Assembly: GCF_004028635.1 (NCBI RefSeq) | Contig: NZ_RQJW01000010.1 | Span: 248,001-312,000 of the forward strand | Origin: Streptomyces cyaneus | GTDB taxonomy: Bacteria > Actinomycetota > Actinomycetes > Streptomycetales > Streptomycetaceae | Length of the DNA: 64,000 nt | Direction: 5' to 3' | Shown here: positions 17,401 through 24,386 of the stretch, piece by piece | How the letters are laid out: each line of letters begins with the position of its first letter | Position numbering within the stretch: the stretch's first letter is position 1 | Translations under genes and position numbers: made by a program | Notes under the pieces: generated by a model | Told to the model about the DNA's origin: nothing | Database searches by the model: none | Seen by the model: the letters and a program-made list of their open reading frames with translations, nothing else

Positions 17401-17599
17401 CGTACAGAGCCCCGGAGGCACCGCCGTGGAAGGCTCCGGTGGTGGTGCCCAGGTCGACGGTAAGGGTGGGGGTGGCTGCGGAGGCCGGCGTTGCCATCAT
17501 GGTGGCGGTGCCGGCTATGACGGTGAGCGAGAGCAGTGACGTGCTGATGCCGTTGCGAAGGCGTCTCGTCGTCGAGCGTCTTTGCCCGATTCTTGGCAT
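14405..17599 (-). CDS. Secreted clan GH-A-like glycosidase with CBMs and ricin lectin domain
   Basis: A 1064-residue Sec-exported protein (cleavage near ASA-A). Residues about 45-450 form a (beta/alpha)8 glycosidase-like domain. It has VPYNEPDGNW (Glu near 165, acid/base position) and NLNEYAYRY (Glu near 271, nucleophile position), the spacing expected in clan GH-A families such as GH39 or GH79. Next come CBM35/CBM6-like jelly rolls starting near 461 (SYEAENATLSG), 611 (LHEAEQAVLSD) and 744 (VTYQAENGTLTG). A ricin-B/CBM13 trefoil with QxW-type repeats ends the protein (about 920-1064). The substrate is unknown; the context suggests a plant side-chain glycan. It is the last gene of operon 1. 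Confidence 0.75.
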   Translation of the reverse strand: MPRIGQRRSTTRRLRNGISTSLLSLTVIAGTATMMATPASAATPTLTVDLGTTTGAFHGGASGALYGLSAPEVPTNNLIEGMGLQTTNTKYQDGQQHTGSDALEVAKPFVDSGGKDVMIYMTDVYRRWPYERASYAEFQAYMKTQVEQAMASPYKDQIVFVPYNEPDGNWFPGLRTNGGSQAAFNAEWAQTYDFIKGIWPAARLAGPNNSSYTDSALNSFLTYCKANNCLPDVVTWHTLGSPAAVRSTVDSYRALETAAGITTPLPINLNEYAYRYHLTDPGQMVQWISAIEDKKVDGNLPYWNINGHLGDSAAGQNTPNAQWWLYNWYSSMSGNTVKVTGASNNDAYTLQGLASLDTAKKQARVILAGGGTSGDSNTVIKNIPSSVFGSTVHVSVFQDRYSGYIGAAATPTRLSDVDVTVGSDGSITLPITLDAMSAYEVIVSPGGTGSTTASDSTWSASYEAENATLSGSGYNINTEGTTGNVAKFATSGTKDVGGLRTGSTTVISFPVSVPTTGDYNLSVFGNSSTTASAVKGPTNVYARVDGGASHRIDIPVGFQWVVWGHDDTTVHLTAGSHTITLATTGDNGAATVGDAIIDKIDLTYKDADVQGTTLHEAEQAVLSDSGTATYTSQGQSGAGAVNLTSGKSATFWVYSARDGYADLTSRFRNTGQADLTVNGKTVNDQTLSGATPTAWSTSTNRVYLSEGINKVKVTGTGGTLALDRLAVTPFSATDAVTTDNVVTYQAENGTLTGTAAADTTYTQANGGVVTGIGNGSANSLTLNVNAPEAGTYAMTMRYANHEMLTPYYGNPDIMVEHADVSVNGGSAKRVNFANTLHWNQFATHTVPVTLNKGANTVKFTASQLYNSDGTTIGLVHSGGGSDVGKPMRSSSAPNLDEVSFAPQNLHIGASSGFSSTAVAQHSSLCLEDPAQSTADGTQYQQNTCGSGQEQVFDFHPVSGAADTYTVVNHSSGKCLDISAYSTANGAAVQQWTCHGGTNQRFKLNAVTALGNSHDYQLVAVNSGKCVDVSTISTAPGALIHQWTCDTGSTLTTKKNQIWRLTGKD

Positions 17600-17684
17600 G
17601 TGCGTGTGTCCCTTCAGCGATGCGGCTGGTTGTTGCTGCGGCCGACCCCCCGTGCCGGACGTGTGGTGGGTTGTTGCTCGCGGG

Positions 17685-19442
17685 TCAGGCGTCGGTGGTG
17701 TCGGTCTCGGTGTCCCCGCGGCGGAGGTGGTCGCGGGCGAGCACCAGGTAGCTGCTGGCGGTCCAGGTGTAGGCGCGGTCGCGTAGTCCCTGGCCGGTCA
17801 GGGCGTCGAAGTTCTCGGCGAAGCCCGAGGTTTCGCAGAGGGCGCGGAAGCGGGCGCTGATCTCGTCCGCGAGGTGTTCGTGCCCGGCGCGGCGCAGGCC
17901 GTCCTCGACGAGGACGGTGGCGGGGGCCCAGATCGGGCCGCGCCAGTAGCCGTCGGGCTCGTAGTGAGGGGAGCCTGGGTGTTCGGTCGCCAGGCCGAAC
18001 GCGGTGAGGTGGGCTTCGATCTGTTCGGCGAGCCGGTCGCGGACCTTGGCTGGCAGGCGGTCGCCGAGCACGATCGGCATCAGGTCGAGCAGGCTGGCGC
18101 TCGAAGTGGGGGCTCCGCCGTGGGCCGGGCGGCACAGGAACCGTTCGCCGTCCCACAGCTCGTCCAGGAGGGCGGCCTGGATGGCGTCGGCTGTGTCGGT
18201 GCGGCGCTGGGCGTCGTCCGGGAAGCCCAGTTCGGCGGCCAGTCGGGCCAGTTCGTCGAGCTGGAGGATCAGCATGGCGGCGAGGTCGGCGGTGACGGCG
18301 AGGCGAGCGGGGTCGAAGGTGGTGGCGTTGTCCCAGCCGCTGTCGTTGCCGTGCTGGTAGTGGGGCAGGTCGGCGGCGGGCGCGCGCCGTGCGGTGAGCC
18401 AGAAGTCCGTCCAGCGGGTCAGTCTGTCGTACGCCTCGGTCAGCTGCGCCGGGGTGGGCGGCTCGGGGAGCCGTCGGCGCAGGTGGCCGAAGGCCCAGCC
18501 GTGGATGGGCGGTTTGACGAAGTTGTAGAGGACCTCGGAGTGGGTGACGGAGTCGGGCAGCGCGCCGCTGTCGTCCTGGTGGTCGAAAGGTAGCGAGAAC
18601 TGGTCCCAGGCGAGGCCGGAGCAACCCGGGGCCAGAGCGAGTGCGTTGAAGCAGTGGTCCCAGCTCCACACCTTGTCCATCCAGTGCTTGGACATCAGTA
18701 CGGCGGGCCGGGTGACCAGACCCGTCGGGCGCACGGTCGCCGACCACACCACATAGGCGGCGAGTTGGGCGGCCGGGGTGGCGGCCGAGCGCCACGGGGC
18801 GACCGCGTCGACGAACTCGGCGAACGACTGCCGCGCGGCCTCCGTGACCTCGCCGAACGTCGATGACGGGCGGTAGGGCTGTCGCGCACTGTCGAGTTCC
18901 TCGACCGCCAACTCCCATGATCCGTCGGCTTCGGCGGTGACCGTGAGACCGCGCTCCCCGCTGCCCAGGGTCTGGGAACCGGACACCTCGGCAACCGTGC
19001 CGGACAGCACGGTGATCCGGTAGCGGCGGCCGGTCTCGTAGGAGGTGAACACATACGCGTCGTCCACCGGGTCGCGGTAGAAGTAGGTCCCGCTGAAGGG
19101 GGTCAGGGCCTTCGCCGCCGTGGTGACGCGCAGGCCCAGCCCTGTGCCGTGAACTCGTACGGTGTCCGGCGACTCGTAGGCGAGGTCGACGTGCCCGTCC
19201 GCGCCGGTCCAGCTGAGCAGGTCCGGCGTCGCCTCGACGCGGGTCTCGGCGCGGTCGCCCGTCGTCGCGTCGAGGGGGGCGAGGCGCAGGACGGCGTGCA
19301 TGCCGTTCTGGTGCGAGACGAGGTGGAGGTCCTCGGCGCGTGTCTTCTCCGCCAGCACGGGAGAGATGCCGAACCAGGAGCCGTGCGCGCTGAAGGGTAT
19401 GTCGTGGACGGAGAAGGGCGGGCCGGTCGGGGCGGCGGTCAT
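17685..19442 (-). CDS. GH63/MGH-like (alpha/alpha)6 glycosidase
   Basis: A 585-residue cytoplasmic enzyme with no signal peptide. An N-terminal beta-sandwich (1-190) precedes an (alpha/alpha)6 barrel. The barrel carries KVWSWDHCFNALAL, HGNDSGWDNATTFDP (putative acid), GYWRGPIWAP and FAENFDALTGQGLRDRAYTWTAS (putative base), the order seen in GH63 and mannosylglycerate-hydrolase-like families. It would hydrolyse an imported alpha-linked oligosaccharide. It follows the two permeases with a 108-base gap, so its substrate is probably the ligand of this transporter. The ATG has no good ribosome-binding site. Confidence 0.75.
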   Translation of the reverse strand: MTAAPTGPPFSVHDIPFSAHGSWFGISPVLAEKTRAEDLHLVSHQNGMHAVLRLAPLDATTGDRAETRVEATPDLLSWTGADGHVDLAYESPDTVRVHGTGLGLRVTTAAKALTPFSGTYFYRDPVDDAYVFTSYETGRRYRITVLSGTVAEVSGSQTLGSGERGLTVTAEADGSWELAVEELDSARQPYRPSSTFGEVTEAARQSFAEFVDAVAPWRSAATPAAQLAAYVVWSATVRPTGLVTRPAVLMSKHWMDKVWSWDHCFNALALAPGCSGLAWDQFSLPFDHQDDSGALPDSVTHSEVLYNFVKPPIHGWAFGHLRRRLPEPPTPAQLTEAYDRLTRWTDFWLTARRAPAADLPHYQHGNDSGWDNATTFDPARLAVTADLAAMLILQLDELARLAAELGFPDDAQRRTDTADAIQAALLDELWDGERFLCRPAHGGAPTSSASLLDLMPIVLGDRLPAKVRDRLAEQIEAHLTAFGLATEHPGSPHYEPDGYWRGPIWAPATVLVEDGLRRAGHEHLADEISARFRALCETSGFAENFDALTGQGLRDRAYTWTASSYLVLARDHLRRGDTETDTTDA

Positions 19443-19550
19443 GAAGGGACACTCATTTCTTGGGCAGGGTGGCCGGCGGTCTGCCGCTCGGGGCGCTGGT
19501 GCTCGTGCGGCGGCTCATGCGGAGCTCCGCCGCGTGCGGGCGCTCCGGTG

Positions 19551-20399
19551 TCAGTCCTTGACGGCTCCGGCGGTCACGCCGGCGGCGACGTAGCGCTGGG
19601 CGAGGACGAGGATGACCGCGGCCGGCAGTGAGGCCACGACGGCGGTGGCCATGATGGCGTTCCACTCCTGGTTGTTGTTGCCGATGTAGTGGTAGATGCC
19701 GAGGGTGATGGGCTCGTGGGCGCCGCCGTTGACGAGCGTGCTGGCGAAGACGAAGTCGGACCAGGACCACAGGAACGCGAACAGGGACACCGTGACGACG
19801 GAGTTGCGGCTCATCGGCAGGACGATCGACCAGAAGGTGCGCAGGGCCCTGGCTCCGTCCATCGTCGCGGCTTGGAGTAGTTCGCCGGGGATCCCGGACA
19901 TGAAGGCGGTGAAGATCAGTACGGCGAAGGGGACGGCGAGCGTGGAGTCGGCGACGATCAGGCCGGGCACTGACTGGAGCAGACCGAGCTGGAGGTAGAT
20001 GGCGTAGAAGCCCATCGCCATGATGATGCCGGGGATCATCTGGGCGACCAGGAGGAGGAAGCTCAGTACCCCACCGCCGCGCGGACGGAGCTTGGCCAGC
20101 GCGTAGCCGGCGGGGGCGGCCAGCGTCACGGTCAGGGCCACGGTGCCGAGGCCGATGACGAGGCTGGTGCCGAGATAGGGCAACTGCTGGTCCAGGACTG
20201 CCCGGTAGCCCTCCAGTGTGCCGTGCATGGGCAGCAGGTCGGGCGGGCCCTTGCGCATGTCCTGCTCGCGGGTGAAGGACACGTTGAGCATCCAGTAGAC
20301 CGGGAAGAGCATGACCGCGGTGAGCAGGAGTCCGGTGGCCGTCTTCCACCTGGTGCTGCGTCCCCGGCGCGGGCGGAGTGCGGTTGTGACGGTCGTCAT
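19551..20399 (-). CDS. Carbohydrate ABC transporter permease (MalG type), operon 1
   Basis: A 282-residue inner-membrane permease with six predicted helices. The EAA loop, ELLQAATMDGARALRTFWSIVLPMSR, contacts the ATPase. The start ATG at 20399 overlaps the stop of the upstream permease (ATGA at 20396-20399), so the pair is coupled. A longer upstream extension in this frame was discarded because it lies over the first permease gene. It forms the transmembrane pore together with the MalF-type partner. No ATPase gene is nearby, so it must use a shared one. Confidence 0.93.
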   Translation of the reverse strand: MTTVTTALRPRRGRSTRWKTATGLLLTAVMLFPVYWMLNVSFTREQDMRKGPPDLLPMHGTLEGYRAVLDQQLPYLGTSLVIGLGTVALTVTLAAPAGYALAKLRPRGGGVLSFLLLVAQMIPGIIMAMGFYAIYLQLGLLQSVPGLIVADSTLAVPFAVLIFTAFMSGIPGELLQAATMDGARALRTFWSIVLPMSRNSVVTVSLFAFLWSWSDFVFASTLVNGGAHEPITLGIYHYIGNNNQEWNAIMATAVVASLPAAVILVLAQRYVAAGVTAGAVKD

Positions 20400-21379
20400 G
20401 AGGCGTACTGCTTTCGCTGGACTCGGAGGTAGACCAGGCCGAAGACCAGGGCGGCGACGACGAGCAGGTTGCCGACGGCCGCGCCGGGGCCGAAGGCGGG
20501 CAGGAGGTTGCCGAAGCCGAGCTGGTAGGACCAGGTGGCGAAGGTGGTGGAGGAGTCGGCCGGGCCGCCCTTGGTCATGATCCAGATGATGTCGAAGACC
20601 TTGAGTGTGTAGACGAGGCCCAGCAGGAGGGTGATGGCGGACACCGGGCGCAGCAGCGGGAAGGTGATGCGCCAGAAGCGCTGCCAGGCGTTCGCCCCGT
20701 CGAGGGCGGCGGCCTCGTACAGGCTCGCGGGGATGGACTGCAGGCCGCTGTGGAGCACGACCAGGTTGAAGGGGACGCCGATCCAGATGTTCGCGATGAT
20801 TACCGAGGTCAGCGACCAGGACGGTGAGGTGAGCCAGTTCACCGGGTCGATGCCCACGGCGTGCAGGGCGGCGTTGACGACACCGGAGTCGCTGTTGAGC
20901 ATCCATGACCAGGTGGAGGCCGAGACGATCAGTGGCAGCAGCCAGGGCACCAGGAACAGGGCCCGCAGGGTGGCGGAGAGCCGGAAGTGCTGGTGGAAGA
21001 AGACCGCGAGGGCCAGGCCGATGACGTACTGGAAGACCAGGCACACGGCGGTGAACACCACGGTGTGCAGCAGAGCCGGGGCGAAGACCGGGTCGTCGAG
21101 GACGGTCTGGTAGTTCTCCAGGCCCGTGAAGGGCGCGTCGCCCTGGACGAAGGAACGGACCGTGTAGTTGCGCAGGCTCAGGTCGATGTTGCGGTAGAGC
21201 GGATAGGCGTAGAAGAGGGCGAGGTAGAGGGTCACCGGGGCGAGGAAGGCCCAGGCGGCCCACTGCTGGGAGGCCGGACGGCGCCGTGCTCGCGCGGGGG
21301 CCGGGGGCGGGGCGGCGGTCGCCGCCCCGTTCCGGCTCTGCACCGGCCGGCGGTCCGGCAGCTGTGTCGTGTGCTTCAT
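20396..21379 (-). CDS. Carbohydrate ABC transporter permease (MalF type), operon 1
   Basis: A 327-residue permease with a Pro/Ala/Arg-rich cytoplasmic N-terminus (about 1-45), six helices and the EAA loop SLYEAAALDGANAWQRFWRITFPLLRP. The start MKHTTQLPDRR at 21379 lies 19 bases after the SBP stop. A longer frame was rejected because it runs back into the SBP gene. A 10-bp GC hairpin occurs 50-71 bases inside the gene and may lower permease output relative to the binding protein. It pairs with the gene at 19551-20399. Confidence 0.93.
   Translation of the reverse strand: MKHTTQLPDRRPVQSRNGAATAAPPPAPARARRRPASQQWAAWAFLAPVTLYLALFYAYPLYRNIDLSLRNYTVRSFVQGDAPFTGLENYQTVLDDPVFAPALLHTVVFTAVCLVFQYVIGLALAVFFHQHFRLSATLRALFLVPWLLPLIVSASTWSWMLNSDSGVVNAALHAVGIDPVNWLTSPSWSLTSVIIANIWIGVPFNLVVLHSGLQSIPASLYEAAALDGANAWQRFWRITFPLLRPVSAITLLLGLVYTLKVFDIIWIMTKGGPADSSTTFATWSYQLGFGNLLPAFGPGAAVGNLLVVAALVFGLVYLRVQRKQYAS
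21308..21329 (-). other. Hairpin inside the 5' end of the operon 1 malF-type gene
   Basis: A perfect 10-bp GC-rich stem (21308-21317 with 21320-21329) with a 2-base loop lies in the coding sequence shortly after the SBP-permease junction. It could act as an RNA processing or attenuation point. A similar element lies in operon 2. Confidence 0.4.
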
Positions 21380-21398
21380 CGTCTGGCCGGAGTCCTGC

Positions 21399-22643
21399 TT
21401 ACTTGACGGCCGACTGTGCCGAGCCGAGCGCGTCGTTCGGCGACGCCGACCCGCTGAGGGCGGACTGGACCGCCTTCCACATCTGCTCGGAGATCTTGGG
21501 GTACTTGGTGCCCAGGTCGTCACTGGTGCGTCCCTTGGCGGCCTGGACCGCGTCGACCCAGGGCTTGAGGTCGGGGTTGGCAGCCACCTGCTTGTCCTGG
21601 ACCTCGGCCGTGGGGGCCACGTAGGAGAGCGTCGTGTCGGTGTCGAGCAGGTTCTGGCTGTTGGTCAGGCAGGACACGAGCTTCTGCGAGGTGGCGTAGC
21701 GGCCGGTGTCGCCCTGGACCGGGATGGTGACGAACTCACCGCCCGTCGGTGCCGCAGCGTCACCTCCCGAGGTGCCCGGGACGGGGATGACCCCGTACTC
21801 GAAGCCGGCCTTCTCGGCGCCCGCGAGCTGCCAGGTGCCGTTCTCCGCGAAGGCGTAGTCGCCGCTCGCGAACTCCTGCCAACTGGTCGTCTGGGTGTTG
21901 TTGATGACCGAGTTGGGGGCGTAGCCCTTGTCCAGCCAGTTCTTCCACAGCGACAGCGCGGAGACCGCCTGGTCGGAGTCGAGTGCGGCCAGTTGGGCTC
22001 CGGAGCCCCAGAACCAGGGCAGGAACTGGAAGCTGCCCTCCTCCGTGCCGATCGCGGAGAAGGTGATGCCCTTCTTGCCCGCGTTCTTGACCTTCGCGAG
22101 CGCCGCGGTCAGCGACTTCCAGTCCTTGACCGAGGCGATGTCCACCCCGGCGTCCTTCAGTACCGCCTTGTTGTAGTAGAGGGCGAGGGTGTTGGCGCCG
22201 ATCGGCGTGCCGTACGTCTTCCCGCCCGACTGGCCGGCCGCGAGGAGGTTGGGGTTGACCTTCGAGGTGTCCAGCTTGTTGTCGTCGGTCGTGGTGAGCA
22301 CGCCCGCCTCGGCCAGGGTGGACACCACGGGGTTGTCGACGATGAGGACGTCGGGGGAGTTGTCCTGCTGGGCCGCCAGTAGCGTCTTGTTCGTCAGGTC
22401 GCTGGTGTCGAACGCGGTCCGCTTGATCTTCACGCCCGCCTCGGTGCCGCACTTGTCCAGCAGCTTCGCCCAGGCCGAGGTCTTGTCGAACTGCGGGTAC
22501 GGGTCCCAGATGGTGTACGTGCCGCTGCCGGCGCCCTTGGTGTCGGCGCTGCCCGCCCCGGAGGAGCACGCGGAGGCGCCGGCGGTGACGGTGACGACGG
22601 TCAGGATCGCGGCGGTGAGACGCCGTCTGGCAGGTCTGTTCAT
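21399..22643 (-). CDS. Extracellular sugar-binding lipoprotein, operon 1
   Basis: A 414-residue solute-binding protein (family 1). The lipoprotein signal has lipobox GASAC. Two-lobe features include YTIWDPYPQFDKTSAWAKLL at the N-terminus, DVLIVDNPVVSTLAEAG in the hinge region, and GTYAFAENGTWQ-type residues. The family captures mono- or oligosaccharides at the membrane surface and delivers them to the two downstream permeases. It is the first structural gene of operon 1, 141 bases after the LacI regulator gene on the same strand. The sugar is unknown; the linked GH63-like and GH-A-like enzymes suggest an oligosaccharide from plant material. Confidence 0.93.
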   Translation of the reverse strand: MNRPARRRLTAAILTVVTVTAGASACSSGAGSADTKGAGSGTYTIWDPYPQFDKTSAWAKLLDKCGTEAGVKIKRTAFDTSDLTNKTLLAAQQDNSPDVLIVDNPVVSTLAEAGVLTTTDDNKLDTSKVNPNLLAAGQSGGKTYGTPIGANTLALYYNKAVLKDAGVDIASVKDWKSLTAALAKVKNAGKKGITFSAIGTEEGSFQFLPWFWGSGAQLAALDSDQAVSALSLWKNWLDKGYAPNSVINNTQTTSWQEFASGDYAFAENGTWQLAGAEKAGFEYGVIPVPGTSGGDAAAPTGGEFVTIPVQGDTGRYATSQKLVSCLTNSQNLLDTDTTLSYVAPTAEVQDKQVAANPDLKPWVDAVQAAKGRTSDDLGTKYPKISEQMWKAVQSALSGSASPNDALGSAQSAVK

Positions 22644-22664
22644 TGCGTGTTCCTCATGGTTTTC

Positions 22665-22678
22665 GGCACAGGTGTGCC
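22665..22678. promoter_or_regulatory. Inverted repeat just upstream of SBP 1
   Basis: GGCACA-GG-TGTGCC is a 6-bp inverted repeat starting 22 bases upstream of the SBP ATG. It could be a small operator or a 5'-leader hairpin. It does not match the AACCGGTT-type LacI sites. Confidence 0.3.
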
Positions 22679-22784
22679 CTGGGAGGGGTGATCGGGGCCT
22701 GATCGGCTCGCCGAACCGGGCGGTGAGCCCAGCAGTCGGCCGGTATGGGGTGCGGAAGGTGAAGGGGAGTGTGCGGGGTGACGG

Positions 22785-23840
22785 TCAGGGGTGCATGGGG
22801 GCGCCGAGGTCCGCAGCGGGGTCGCCGGGCGTGGTGCCGGCGGGTGCGGTGCTGGCTCGCAACGAGATCGGCGGCGCGAGCAGGTGATGCCGGGCCGGTG
22901 TGTCGGGGTGGTCGAGACGTTCTACGAGCAGGTCAACGGCGAGGCGGCCCATCTGTTCCGCCGGTACGTCGGCCGCGGTGAGCTGCGGGGTCACCGTCTC
23001 CGCCCACCTGCTGGCCACGACCCCGGTGACGGAGAAGTCACGCGGCACATGGCGGCCCGCCTGGGCGAGCCCTCGGTAGAGGCCGCCGAGAGCGGCCTCG
23101 TTCAGGGTGACCAGGGCCGTGGTGGCGGGGTCGTCGTGCAGGATCCGCTCCAGACAAGCCTGGCCCGAGGCGGCGTCGTCCCCGCAGCAGTACGTCCGCA
23201 CCGCCAGCCCGCGTTCCGCCGCGGCCTTGGTGAACCCGTCGAGACCGCGGTGGGCGGACTCGTACCCGGCCCGCAGGAGCTGCTCGGGCCGGTTGACGAA
23301 GGCGATCCTGCGGTGGCCCAGGTCCGCGAGGTGGTGCACACAGGCCGCTGCCAGCGCCGTGTGGTCCAGACCCACCCACCAGCCGCCCTCTGGGTGGGCG
23401 GTGCGGCCGATGGCGACGGAGGGGAAGTCCACCGCGGTGAGGTGGTCGAGCCGGTCGTCCTGCAGCCGGATCTCCATCAGGATCGCGCCGTCGACCCGCC
23501 GCTCGCCCAGCAGCCGCTGGAACGAGCGGTCGCTGTCCGCACCGCTCGGCGAGAGCAGCACGTCGTAGTCGTACGCCGCGGCGGCCTCGGTGACGCTGCC
23601 GATGAAGTCCAACTGCATGCCGGTGTAGTGGTTCCCGGCCGGCGGGAAGACCAGACCGATGGTGTTGGTCCGGCCGTTGGCCAGGGCCCGCGCACTCGCG
23701 TTGGGCTGGTAGCCCAGCTCGTCGATGACCCGCTGGATCTTCTGCCGGGTGTCCTCGGACACGGGGCGCTTCCCGCTCAGAGCGTAGGACACGGTGCTCC
23801 GCGAGACACCGGCCCGTTTGGCAATCTCACCGATGTTCAC
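22785..23840 (-). CDS. LacI-family transcriptional regulator of operon 1
   Basis: A 351-residue repressor. The N-terminal helix-turn-helix is NIGEIAKRAGVSRSTVSYALSGKRPVSEDTR, followed by the hinge helix YQPNASARALANGRT and a periplasmic-binding-protein-like sensor domain. The GTG start at 23840 is chosen because AAGGAG lies six bases upstream and the helix-turn-helix then begins at residue 2. A longer frame would add about 110 residues without family support. The gene precedes SBP 1 in the same direction. Two perfect palindromes just upstream (23861-23874, 23911-23922) suggest autoregulation. A bound sugar would release it. Confidence 0.93.
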   Translation of the reverse strand: MNIGEIAKRAGVSRSTVSYALSGKRPVSEDTRQKIQRVIDELGYQPNASARALANGRTNTIGLVFPPAGNHYTGMQLDFIGSVTEAAAAYDYDVLLSPSGADSDRSFQRLLGERRVDGAILMEIRLQDDRLDHLTAVDFPSVAIGRTAHPEGGWWVGLDHTALAAACVHHLADLGHRRIAFVNRPEQLLRAGYESAHRGLDGFTKAAAERGLAVRTYCCGDDAASGQACLERILHDDPATTALVTLNEAALGGLYRGLAQAGRHVPRDFSVTGVVASRWAETVTPQLTAADVPAEQMGRLAVDLLVERLDHPDTPARHHLLAPPISLRASTAPAGTTPGDPAADLGAPMHP

Positions 23841-23860
23841 GGGCGCTCCTTGCCGATGGG

Positions 23861-23874
23861 TCGAACCGGTTCGA
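23861..23874. promoter_or_regulatory. LacI operator, site A
   Basis: TCGAACCGGTTCGA is a perfect 14-bp palindrome 20 bases upstream of the LacI start. The central CG and symmetric arms are typical of LacI-family operators. Confidence 0.7.
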
Positions 23875-23891
23875 TGATTACAGGGGGCGAA

Positions 23892-23907
23892 ATCGGCAGT
23901 TGCCGAT
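23892..23907. promoter_or_regulatory. Second palindrome type between operators A and B
   Basis: ATCGGCA-GT-TGCCGAT is a perfect 7-bp inverted repeat sitting between the two AACCGGTT palindromes. Its sequence differs from theirs, so a second regulator may bind here. Confidence 0.45.
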
Positions 23908-23910
23908 CGT

Positions 23911-23922
23911 CGAACCGGTTCG
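23911..23922. promoter_or_regulatory. LacI operator, site B
   Basis: CGAACCGGTTCG is a perfect 12-bp palindrome with the same core as site A. The two centres are 49 bp apart. Confidence 0.65.
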
Positions 23923-24172
23923 CGTGAAGTGAAGTTAGGAGTAACCCGGACGGGTGTCAACGCCTCGCGCCGAATTTCTCGTAACGGCCCGGAAACGTCG
24001 CGTGCGGCGGTGTAATGCCTGGCCTGTCCAGGTGTACACCCGATCACCGGCAGGGCAGGCGCCGTTTTCGAGGAAGGGGAACACCCGAACCCGTCAGGAC
24101 GGGCGCACGTACGCGGCCGAAGGGATCCGTATCGCGGGGTATTGCTGGCCGGTTTCGGCGGTGCTAGCTTCA

Positions 24173-24186
24173 TCGAACCGGTTCGA
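24173..24186. promoter_or_regulatory. LacI operator, site C
   Basis: TCGAACCGGTTCGA is identical to site A and lies 263 bp (centre to centre) further upstream than site B. No gene starts next to it. It may be an auxiliary operator for DNA looping or the relic of a lost promoter. The sequence between B and C has no other recognisable feature. Confidence 0.6.
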
Positions 24187-24276
24187 CGTCGTCGAGGGTC
24201 ATGGCCAATTGCCGGTGCCCGCGGGCGGCGGGAGCCCGGATCTCCCCGCGTTCGGTCGCCGGGCTCCCGCAGATGC

Positions 24277-24315
24277 GCGCAGCTCCCGCCCGGAAACTCG
24301 GGGCGGGAGCTGCGC
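24277..24315 (-). terminator. Strong terminator of sugar operon 2
   Basis: A perfect 15-bp GC-rich stem (24277-24291 with 24301-24315) with a 9-base loop lies 71 bases beyond the GH31 stop. It separates operon 2 from the LacI promoter region. Confidence 0.8.
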
Positions 24316-24386
24316 CTGCGGGCTTGGGTTATCCGGCCTTCTCTTCGGATCGGTTCATCATGCTGCCAGGGCAGGCGCTCAGGTCA

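Noticed and set aside
19551..21263. 570-codon fusion of unknown sequence with the MalG-type permease
   Set aside because: The first half overlaps the MalF-type gene out of frame. The true start is the ATG at 20399 with ATGA coupling.
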